NCBI GenBank assembly: GCA_947497635.1
Contig: CANMHZ010000093.1
Span: forward strand, 1-5,490
DNA length: 5,490 nt
DNA from: Helicobacteraceae bacterium
GTDB lineage: Bacteria; Campylobacterota; Campylobacteria; Campylobacterales; Sulfurimonadaceae
Reading direction: 5' to 3'
Under the pieces are notes generated by a model. It worked only from the letters and a program-made list of their open reading frames with translations, did no database searches and was not told the origin of the DNA. The translations under genes were made by a program, and so were the position numbers. Of this stretch, positions 1-5,027 are shown one piece after another. The number at the start of each line of letters is the position of its first letter. The first letter of the stretch is position 1.

Positions 1-29
1 GTGAGCCCTAAAAATAGGGAAAAGAGATC

Positions 30-62
30 TTTTGGAGCCCGTATCACATATTGGCTCCAAAA
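30..62. repeat. Perfect 10-bp inverted repeat (possible hairpin)
   Basis: TTTTGGAGCC at 30-39 is matched exactly by GGCTCCAAAA at 53-62 across a 13-nt spacer, so a transcript from either strand could fold into a stable stem. A smaller dyad, CCCTA-AAAA-TAGGG, lies at 6-19. Neither arm is followed by a clean T run: plus-strand readout continues TACTATTG and minus-strand readout GATCTCTTTTCCC, so an intrinsic terminator is possible only weakly, on the minus strand, for the transcript leaving the transposase remnant. The two outward-facing GGCTCCAAAA copies could also be ends of another mobile element. The repeat is certain; its function is not known. Confidence 0.55.
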
Positions 63-179
63 TACTATTGTCTTCGAAGGGTTAGTTAGCGTCAATAATC
101 AGCTTTTTCTGGGTTTTTGCTATTTTTTTAAAGTCATCGGATTTACATACTCTAAAGATGTATTTTACTTGATAAGTAG

Positions 180-338
180 TCATCCAAAATTAATCTCATA
201 GTCTGTTCCGTATCCGATAAGCACTTTTTCAACATAGTTTTTCATATCTTGAGCAGATTTATAGGCATCAAATTCAATCCAATAATATTTCATGAACTTC
301 CAAAGCATTTCAATATTGTTGGCTTTATGATCTCTTTT
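180..338 (-). pseudogene. IS630-family transposase, C-terminal remnant
   Basis: Read on the minus strand, this stretch encodes 52 residues and a TGA stop. It includes IEMLWKFMKYYWIEF and ends YGTDYEINFG. The I-E-x-L-W-K-F-x-K block, containing the last acidic residue of the DDE triad, followed by a short tail ending in a Y-G-x-x-(Y/F)-x-(I/L)-N-F-like motif, is what the C-terminus of IS630/Tc1-type transposases looks like. The rest of the protein (usually about 300 residues or more) is absent: upstream in this frame a TGA appears at 348-350, just inside the proposed IS1380 element, and beyond that element there are only about ten bases before the stop of the next gene. The copy therefore lost its 5' part and is dead. 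Family assignment is by motif recognition only, and the 5' limit is set by the presumed IS1380 junction. Confidence 0.7.
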
Positions 339-339
339 A
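336..339. repeat. Possible left target-site duplication (TTTA)
   Basis: TTTA at 336-339 is repeated at 1854-1857, directly outside the proposed ends of the IS1380-family element. A duplication of about 4-5 bp suits the family. A 4-bp match can arise by chance when the ends are chosen with some freedom, so this is suggestive only. Confidence 0.35.
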
Positions 340-359
340 CAAAAAGATCAAAGTGTCCG

Positions 360-366
360 ATCACAC
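360..366 (+). repeat. Subterminal inverted heptamer, left copy
   Basis: ATCACAC at 360-366, followed by cAT, is mirrored by the complement of 1825-1831, where ATCACAC is followed by tAT. Both copies lie about 20 bp inside the proposed IS ends, in inverted orientation, as expected of an internal transposase-binding repeat. Binding is an inference. Confidence 0.4.
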
Positions 367-418
367 CATTTGATGGTTATGGTAGATACCCATTAGTAAA
401 AGATGTGTTGTGTATAAA

Positions 419-1720
419 TTATTCCAGCGATGCGGAGAAGATTCTGCCTCGTATCGTATGAAAGAGAGAAATGAACTCCGTATTTATTTTCAAGATGGTT
501 TGTCTACCGTGAACAATGACTTTACCAGCAAGGTGATAGAGCTGATGACGAATGGTTGCAACTGTATGGTGTTGCTTTGAGTGTTCAAGCATCTGTTTGA
601 AAAGAATAAAGAGATTATGGCTTAGGGTTCCAATAGACCAGTAAAACGCATTGCTCATAAAATTGGAAGAGGGAAGATAAGAGAGATTGAATCCATTCTT
701 GAGCTCTTTGATACGGTTTTCACTTTCATTACCTCTTTGGCGATAGAAAGAGACAATTTCTTGAGCGCTAAGTGATTCATCTGCATTGGTTGCAATGATA
801 TGATATTTCTCTTGGATGTATGATTGCAACTCTTCTTCAGTAAAGAGAGATTGCATTGTGGGCAATTGTGGAGTAATACTTTTTTTGACAACAATTAGAC
901 GAAATGCATTTTTAGCGTTAATCATCGTATGAAGAGATTCTCCTATGGATTCACAAGGGGAGAATTCTTCCCACTGCGTCATCTCTCTTATAGTGTTAAG
1001 AGCACTTGAATCAAGTTGACCTCCAATGGTGTAGGTGATAGCATTGTCATCACAGTAATCAAATAATGCAGCTTGATACGAAGCACTGTCGGCTCTAATA
1101 AAAGAAAACGTTTGTGTTTTTGGAAGTTGTTGTGCACATCGCTTCACAAAGGAGAGGTTTGTATCAGCTGGGACAATATTGCCACTGCGAAATTCGCTAT
1201 GAATAATATAGCCACCATTAATATGACCGATCATCGGGGTAAACCCCGGAACTTTTTTGTAGGTGTATGCGGCAGTTGATTTATGAGATTCAATAACTGA
1301 AGCATCAATGTCTAAAACAAGAGGTTCTTTATCCAGAGTTTTCAGATGACGGCTTAAGAGAAAACGATTAATAGTTTCAATACCGTACACACCAGCTAAG
1401 CCAAGTCGTCCAAGCCATTTGCCGATTCCATCGGCGGTAGCTATTCGTTCCATCTTCAGTAGAGAACGTAACGCTTTATCACTCTTTATTAATCGTATAT
1501 CTTCTAAAGAATGACCACCACTGTGAAGCATTAAGATTAATGGCATCATATGTTCGAAAGGGCTAAACCCTCGGTTACTTCTTGGAAGAGGTAAGTGCGT
1601 ATTGATTTGCTTTTCTAACCCTATAGCTTTACAGTACTCTCCAAAAAGAATCATTCCCGCATTGGCGGTTAATCTATCTTGTGTCCCCTCAACAGAAAAA
1701 TTTAAAAAAGTTTGTGCCAT
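419..1720 (-). CDS. IS1380-family DDE transposase
   Basis: This 433-residue protein would cut and join the ends of its insertion sequence. The length is normal for IS1380 transposases (about 420-450). Catalytic features run in family order: LDIDAS at 136-141 with the first Asp (137 or 139), RADSA at 209-213 with the second Asp (211), and YRQRGNESENRIKELK at 326-341, the Y-x(2)-R...E-N-R-I-K-E-L-K signature carrying the catalytic Glu (probably 334). No frameshift or internal stop is visible, so the enzyme looks functional. The ATG at 1720 is chosen because AAGGTGGGG, a good ribosome site, ends three bases before it. An upstream in-frame ATG at 1753 would add 11 residues and put the ribosome site inside the gene. 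A weak TAAAAT -10 candidate lies at 1802-1807 (minus) with no recognisable -35. The gene runs in the same direction as the upstream operon. Confidence 0.93.
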   Translation of the reverse strand: MAQTFLNFSVEGTQDRLTANAGMILFGEYCKAIGLEKQINTHLPLPRSNRGFSPFEHMMPLILMLHSGGHSLEDIRLIKSDKALRSLLKMERIATADGIGKWLGRLGLAGVYGIETINRFLLSRHLKTLDKEPLVLDIDASVIESHKSTAAYTYKKVPGFTPMIGHINGGYIIHSEFRSGNIVPADTNLSFVKRCAQQLPKTQTFSFIRADSASYQAALFDYCDDNAITYTIGGQLDSSALNTIREMTQWEEFSPCESIGESLHTMINAKNAFRLIVVKKSITPQLPTMQSLFTEEELQSYIQEKYHIIATNADESLSAQEIVSFYRQRGNESENRIKELKNGFNLSYLPSSNFMSNAFYWSIGTLSHNLFILFKQMLEHSKQHHTVATIRHQLYHLAGKVIVHGRQTILKINTEFISLFHTIRGRIFSASLE

Positions 1721-1746
1721 AATCCCCACCTTCTTGTTCGAAGAAA

Positions 1747-1780
1747 GCAGCACCCATTGGGTGAAAGAAATAGGTGCTGC
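1747..1780 (-). terminator. Hairpin in the transposase leader, terminator- or attenuator-like
   Basis: In the direction of transposase transcription, GCAGCACC (1780-1773) pairs perfectly with GGTGCTGC (1754-1747) across an 18-nt loop and is followed by TTTCTT. This resembles a weak intrinsic terminator. Its distal arm can instead form a smaller palindrome, CACCC-AAT-GGGTG (1763-1751), so two structures exclude each other. It lies upstream of the transposase ribosome site and between it and the operon ending at 1868, where it could stop read-through transcripts from expressing the transposase, a control known in other IS families. The role is inferred. Confidence 0.45.
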
Positions 1781-1824
1781 AAATACCTCTTGTACTCCCC
1801 TATTTTACGACGTTTTAGCTTATA

Positions 1825-1831
1825 GTGTGAT
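1825..1831 (-). repeat. Subterminal inverted heptamer, right copy
   Basis: GTGTGAT on the plus strand is the complement of ATCACAC found at 360-366. It is placed about 22 bp inside the proposed right end of the element, nearly symmetric with the left copy. Confidence 0.4.
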
Positions 1832-1853
1832 GGTTTCTATTTCGAGATTTGGG

Positions 1854-1857
1854 TTTA
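1854..1857. repeat. Possible right target-site duplication (TTTA)
   Basis: This is the partner of TTTA at 336-339. It lies ten bases before the stop codon (1868-1870, complement) of the neighbouring gene, so the insertion fell just outside that reading frame and left the protein intact. Confidence 0.35.
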
Positions 1858-1867
1858 GTTACGTAGT

Positions 1868-2752
1868 CTACTCTCTCCCAATAATATCAAAAATATTGAC
1901 ACCATCAGGAAGTCGTGTTGTTCCCTCTCGGAAACTTCGGGTGTGGGAAATAAGCCGTTTGAAATGTTTGCGTAGATGATACGCATCAGGGACATTGGGG
2001 CGGAACCAATCCCCTTTGGCACTAAAGAGCCAATCGATCCCAGTCTTGACATCAAGCACGGAATAGCCTTGGGTGTCAATGAGAATTTTAATCTGTTTTG
2101 CCCAGCTCATTACATCAAATGGTTCTTCAAATTGGGGGTCGATAGAGGCTAGACGACGGATGAAATACTGTGCCATTTCAAACTCTGCTGATGTGGGTTT
2201 ATTCTCTTCGAGTTGTGAAACATTAGCTATGACAGGTGCTTTGGAAGCCACTTCGCGCCGTACCCATTTTTCAAACTCCGCGTGCCAATCAAATGAGCGG
2301 CGGTTTTGAGAGCGTTGGTGAAAGTTGAAATCATCGAAAATCTCTCGTCGAAGTCCCTCACGATCACACACCTCCAGCGCATAGCCGTGAAGCTCTTCGA
2401 ACACTTCATTGGAAAGGTTGAGATAATAATTACTGTCGGTGTATTGGGTCGCGACGAGAGCTGTTTGGGGAATGCTTTGTGCGGAAATGATAGCCTCTAA
2501 ACGATAAAGGATCATTACTCCATCGGCTGTTTTCTCACGGGTTGTTTTGAGAATTTTTTTGACAACGAGACTATCAAGGGCTTCGACCACTTCCCGAGAA
2601 CTGTGGCGTAAAAGTTCAGCGAGAAATGAAGCACTTAACGCTTTGGGTAATGCTCCCCAAATAAATCCATGACGTATGATAAGGGGAATCAATGAGCGTT
2701 CTAGTAGATTCAAATCATCACGGTCGATGAGAGAAGAGGGGATTATTATCAT
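1868..2752 (-). CDS. Putative replication (DnaD/DnaT/phage O-like) protein
   Basis: The protein has 294 residues, no membrane segment and no nucleotide-binding loop. Residues about 15-85 look like a winged helix: ALSASFLAELLRHSSREVVEALDSL gives two helices with a turn, then a basic strand-turn-strand wing (about 65-85). Residues 153-170 (SFDWHAEFEKWVRREV) and especially 190-270, with W217, a DTQGYS turn (226-231), IDWLFSAKGDWFRPNV (239-254) and YHLRKHFKRL (258-267), resemble the C-terminal region of primosomal and phage replisome-organiser proteins (pattern W...I..l...dG.s...I...i.W......fW..n......L...f..L). Such proteins bind DNA and help recruit the replicative helicase. The match is from memory, so function is tentative; a transcription factor is the main alternative. 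Its ATG overlaps the stop of the upstream gene in ATGA, with only a weak AAGAAAA ribosome site, implying translational coupling. An IS element begins about 15 bp past its stop and has displaced any native terminator. Confidence 0.85.
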   Translation of the reverse strand: MIIIPSSLIDRDDLNLLERSLIPLIIRHGFIWGALPKALSASFLAELLRHSSREVVEALDSLVVKKILKTTREKTADGVMILYRLEAIISAQSIPQTALVATQYTDSNYYLNLSNEVFEELHGYALEVCDREGLRREIFDDFNFHQRSQNRRSFDWHAEFEKWVRREVASKAPVIANVSQLEENKPTSAEFEMAQYFIRRLASIDPQFEEPFDVMSWAKQIKILIDTQGYSVLDVKTGIDWLFSAKGDWFRPNVPDAYHLRKHFKRLISHTRSFREGTTRLPDGVNIFDIIGRE

Positions 2753-3354
2753 TTGGATTTTCTTAGCAAGACCCGTTTGGTTGGAGCTGCGATAGAGGGC
2801 TGTGTTTGTTTTCGTTCACGTTCTAGTAGCAGTAGCGTGTATTCGTGAGCAACTCGCGCCTCAAAAAGTCCTCGATCCAGCGAAACATAATCATAAATCC
2901 ACCGTTTTGTAAGGATGCGAATTACCTCAATGTCAAGTGCGTCCAATAATGGCTCTACAGAGCCTGCCTCTTTGATCGAGGTGAAACGGACATTTTCAAA
3001 TCGCTCTATAGCACTTTGTTCGCGGTTACGTTCATCGGTGATGCTGCGACGTAAATCGTACATCAGGGCATAAAGTTTTTGCGCCCGCTCGTAGGCTTCA
3101 AGTTCGAGGGGGGATCGTTCTTCTTCCAGTAGCTCATGGGCAATCAACGATATTTTCTCAATCCCTGTTTTGTAGGAAAAATCACGACTGGAGAGACGAC
3201 GGAGAAATTCACTGTAGCGATTGGGGCTGATAGGGCGAATCAACTCATCGATGTGAGAGCGCAAGAAAACGTCCTCTTCGATTTTGAAATAGTTCATCAA
3301 CGAGGTGACAAACTGTGTGCGGATTTGATCATCGGTTGGGATATATTTTTGCAT
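2749..3354 (-). CDS. Conserved-looking hypothetical protein, first gene of the operon
   Basis: I do not recognise this 201-residue protein. It is rich in charged residues and predicted to be almost all helix, with amphipathic stretches at about 10-40, 62-120 and 133-182 and a basic, proline-containing tail (KRVLLRKSK at the end). There is no signal peptide, membrane segment, Walker motif, Cys/His cluster or known catalytic motif. Codon use looks native. It is translationally coupled to the downstream DnaD/DnaT-like gene by a 4-nt overlap, so the two products probably act together, perhaps as a complex at DNA. The ATG at 3354 has no ribosome site at normal spacing (an AAGGAAG lies about 16 nt away) and sits where transcription from the TATACT element at 3361-3366 should begin, so a leaderless message is likely. 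A later start at Met20 is possible but has less support. Confidence 0.85.
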   Translation of the reverse strand: MQKYIPTDDQIRTQFVTSLMNYFKIEEDVFLRSHIDELIRPISPNRYSEFLRRLSSRDFSYKTGIEKISLIAHELLEEERSPLELEAYERAQKLYALMYDLRRSITDERNREQSAIERFENVRFTSIKEAGSVEPLLDALDIEVIRILTKRWIYDYVSLDRGLFEARVAHEYTLLLLERERKQTQPSIAAPTKRVLLRKSK

Positions 3355-3360
3355 TTGCGA

Positions 3361-3369
3361 AGTATAACA
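3361..3369 (-). promoter_or_regulatory. Extended -10 promoter of the leftward operon
   Basis: The minus strand reads TGT-TATACT, a TGn extended -10 with five of six consensus bases. No -35 box is recognisable at 17 bp, which is usual for sigma-70 promoters in Campylobacterota. Initiation seven bases downstream would fall at about 3354, the A of the ATG. Confidence 0.55.
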
Positions 3370-3375
3370 TCTTCC

Positions 3376-3393
3376 TTATTCAACGAGGAATAA
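3376..3393. promoter_or_regulatory. 18-bp dyad between divergent promoters (candidate operator)
   Basis: TTATTC (3376-3381) and GAATAA (3388-3393) form a perfect 6-bp inverted repeat with a 6-bp spacer, AACGAG. Its centre (3384.5) is almost exactly midway between the two outward-facing -10 hexamers at 3361-3366 and 3402-3407, so it covers the position of both -35 regions. A dimeric regulator bound here could govern both operons at once. The symmetry is visible; binding is inferred. Confidence 0.4.
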
Positions 3394-3398
3394 AAGTG

Positions 3399-3407
3399 TG
3401 GTAAGAT
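3399..3407 (+). promoter_or_regulatory. Extended -10 promoter of the kinase-regulator operon
   Basis: TGG-TAAGAT is a TGn extended -10 with five of six bases matching TATAAT. The expected start is near 3414, giving a leader of about 27 nt before the GTG. The best -35 candidate (TTCAAC, 3379-3384) is poor. Confidence 0.5.
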
Positions 3408-3427
3408 AGTGAAGATACAAAAATAAC

Positions 3428-3433
3428 AGGGAG
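3428..3433 (+). promoter_or_regulatory. Ribosome binding site deciding the GTG start of the kinase
   Basis: AGGGAG stands seven bases before GTG at 3441, which supports this non-ATG codon as the start rather than a downstream ATG (the next in-frame Met is residue 36, inside the first PAS domain). Confidence 0.7.
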
Positions 3434-3440
3434 TGTTTCT

Positions 3441-5027
3441 GTGCCAATAGATTCATCGACGCTAAAAGAGCAACTGAAGGAACGGTTACGTTCGAATGAT
3501 CCAGAGCATCGTTACTACAAAAATATTTTTAATGCTACTACCGATATGATCGTTATTACGGACGGTGAGAGTATCTTTGATGCTAATACCTCTTTTTTGA
3601 ATTTTTTTAACCCCTATATAGAGCGTTCATTAGAGCCTTTTTATTTCTCATCATTATTTGAAAAAATTGAGAAGTTTGGTTACGTCTATGAAGGGTATCA
3701 AGACAAGCGATGGTTTGAAACGATTTTGGAAGGGACGAAAGGGCATTACAGTATTGGGGTGATGAAAGATAATGTTTTGAATACGTTTAATATCACCCTT
3801 AACGCTTTGGAGCCGTTAAGTGATATGTATATTGCTACATTAACGAACGTAACGGATATTATGGGATATAAAACCACCCTTGAAGAAGGGATCAAAAGCA
3901 GTGTCGAGGATCGGAATAAAACGCAATTTTTGCTTGCCCAATACGACAAAGCAATTGAAGCATCAACGTTAGTGTTTAAATGCGATTTGAAAGGGACGAT
4001 TACCTATGCCAATAGAGCGTTGAGTGAAATGATGCTGTATGGAAAGGGTGAATTGAGTGGTCGTCATTTTTCCGTTTTGCGTGGGGTGAATGTGAGCGAT
4101 GAAAGTCATGATGCTATCTGGAAGAGGGTGCAAAGTGGTAAAATTTATAAAGGAACTTTTGAGATTGCGGATAAATTAGGGGGGGCTCATTATTTGGATA
4201 TGTCATTTATACCTATTCAAGATCATGAGAAAAGAATTATTGAATTTTTTTCCCTTTCGCATGAGATAACGGAGGTAATGGAAGCCAAAAAAATGGCGGA
4301 CAAAACACTTGAGGCCAAAAATAAATTTTTTGATCAAGTCTCTCATGAACTGCGTACACCGTTAAATGCTATTATTAATTTCACTGACAGTGCGTTGGAG
4401 AGTTTTGATGAGATTATGGATGATGAAGAGAGTCGAGATTTGGTACATATGTATATTCAGCGTTCCCATAAAAATTCCTTGCATTTGTTACAGCTGATTA
4501 ATTCATTGTTAGACATGGCGAAACTTCGTGCAGGAAAAGAGCACTATCTGATGGCATCTACTGAGGTTACAGCATTGGTGAGAGATATATATGAGACGAC
4601 CAGCGCACTGAATACAAAAGAGGCGCTAGAGTATCTCCTTGAGGTTCCTGACGCTTTGTTGTATATTCAAAGTGATGAATTGAGGTTGCGTCAGATTATG
4701 ACGAATCTCATCTCCAATGCGATTAAGTTTACGGAATGGGGATACGTGAGGCTTTACGTTCATTTAGAGGCGGATGCGTGTTACATTGAAGTTGATGATA
4801 GTGGCATTGGGATTCCTGAAGATAAGCTAGATCACATCTTTGAGCCGTTTGAACAGGTTGGTGTGCATGATATGGGAACAGGATTGGGACTTGGTATCGT
4901 TAGTGAATACGCCAAAGGGATGGGGATGACGTTGGAAGTTGCTTCTGTATTTGGTGAGGGGAGTTGTTTTACCCTGAAAATTCCGATGATAAAAACTGAA
5001 GAGGAGAGTGTTGAATGGAAAAAATAA
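3441..5027 (+). CDS. Soluble PAS-PAS sensor histidine kinase
   Basis: This 528-residue kinase would autophosphorylate on His302 and pass the phosphate to the regulator encoded next to it. Order of parts: a short charged helix (5-25), PAS domain 1 (about 25-140), a helical linker (141-165), PAS domain 2 (about 168-280), a coiled-coil stretch leading into the dimerisation domain, and the catalytic ATPase domain. Visible motifs are the H-box SHELRTPLNA (301-310), N-box NLISNAIKF (422-430, with N426), G1 DDSGIGIP (452-459), F-box FEPF (467-470) and G2 GTGLGLG (479-485). All key residues are present, so it should be active. There is no signal peptide or membrane span, so the stimulus is sensed inside the cell. 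No haem- or flavin-binding signature is evident in either PAS domain, and the ligand is unknown. No receiver domain is fused. The GTG start has a good ribosome site. Its 3' end overlaps the response regulator gene by 13 nt. Confidence 0.95.
   Translation: MPIDSSTLKEQLKERLRSNDPEHRYYKNIFNATTDMIVITDGESIFDANTSFLNFFNPYIERSLEPFYFSSLFEKIEKFGYVYEGYQDKRWFETILEGTKGHYSIGVMKDNVLNTFNITLNALEPLSDMYIATLTNVTDIMGYKTTLEEGIKSSVEDRNKTQFLLAQYDKAIEASTLVFKCDLKGTITYANRALSEMMLYGKGELSGRHFSVLRGVNVSDESHDAIWKRVQSGKIYKGTFEIADKLGGAHYLDMSFIPIQDHEKRIIEFFSLSHEITEVMEAKKMADKTLEAKNKFFDQVSHELRTPLNAIINFTDSALESFDEIMDDEESRDLVHMYIQRSHKNSLHLLQLINSLLDMAKLRAGKEHYLMASTEVTALVRDIYETTSALNTKEALEYLLEVPDALLYIQSDELRLRQIMTNLISNAIKFTEWGYVRLYVHLEADACYIEVDDSGIGIPEDKLDHIFEPFEQVGVHDMGTGLGLGIVSEYAKGMGMTLEVASVFGEGSCFTLKIPMIKTEEESVEWKK
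5001..5006 (+). promoter_or_regulatory. Ribosome binding site of the response regulator, inside the kinase gene
   Basis: GAGGAG precedes the ATG at 5015 by eight bases and lies in the last codons of the kinase, which fixes the overlapping start and points to coupled translation of the two proteins. Confidence 0.65.

Larger units (their letters stand above)
340..1853 (-). mobile_element. IS1380-family insertion sequence, apparently complete (about 1.5 kb)
   Basis: The element carries one full transposase gene on the minus strand. The proposed ends are the left CAAAAAGATCAAA (from 340) and the right end whose complement reads CCCAAATCTCGAAA (from 1853). They match at about 8 of 13 positions without gaps, and the right end starts with the CC typical of this family. 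Both ends then carry an identical inner heptamer, ATCACAC, about 20 bp in (360-366 and complement of 1825-1831). TTTA flanks both sides. The resulting 1514 bp is slightly short for the family (about 1.6 kb is common). The left terminus lacks CC, so the exact boundaries are uncertain by tens of bases; an alternative CC-starting pair would be 357 and 1833. Presence of an IS1380-type element is much more certain than its ends. Confidence 0.6.

Noticed and set aside
6..19. CCCTA-AAAA-TAGGG small hairpin
   Set aside because: Only five base pairs and no T tract. Not supported as a terminator on its own.
72..79. CTTCGAAG palindrome
   Set aside because: Short isolated palindrome with no promoter or gene context, expected by chance.
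1..201. Open frame on the plus strand at the left edge
   Set aside because: No ribosome site, low-complexity hydrophobic translation, and it lies opposite the tail of the IS630 remnant. The minus-strand reading gives a recognisable transposase end.
249..461. Plus-strand open frame of 70 codons
   Set aside because: It is antisense to the IS630 remnant and crosses the IS1380 end into the transposase 3' end, with no recognisable protein content.
357..1833. Alternative IS1380 ends CCgATCACACcAT / CCATCACACtAT
   Set aside because: Attractive because both start with CC, but the alignment needs a one-base gap, no flanking duplication is found (agtgt versus tttct), and the IS630 frame would then contain a TGA (348-350) outside the element. 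Kept as the second choice.
371..1835. Direct repeat TGATGGTT at 371-378 and 1828-1835
   Set aside because: An 8-bp duplication is too long for this IS family, and the copies lie inside the proposed ends in direct rather than inverted orientation. Probably chance.
1602..1979. Plus-strand open frame of 125 codons spanning the IS right end
   Set aside because: It runs antisense through the transposase start, the IS end and the 3' end of the replication-like gene. Such a chimera has no support as a gene.
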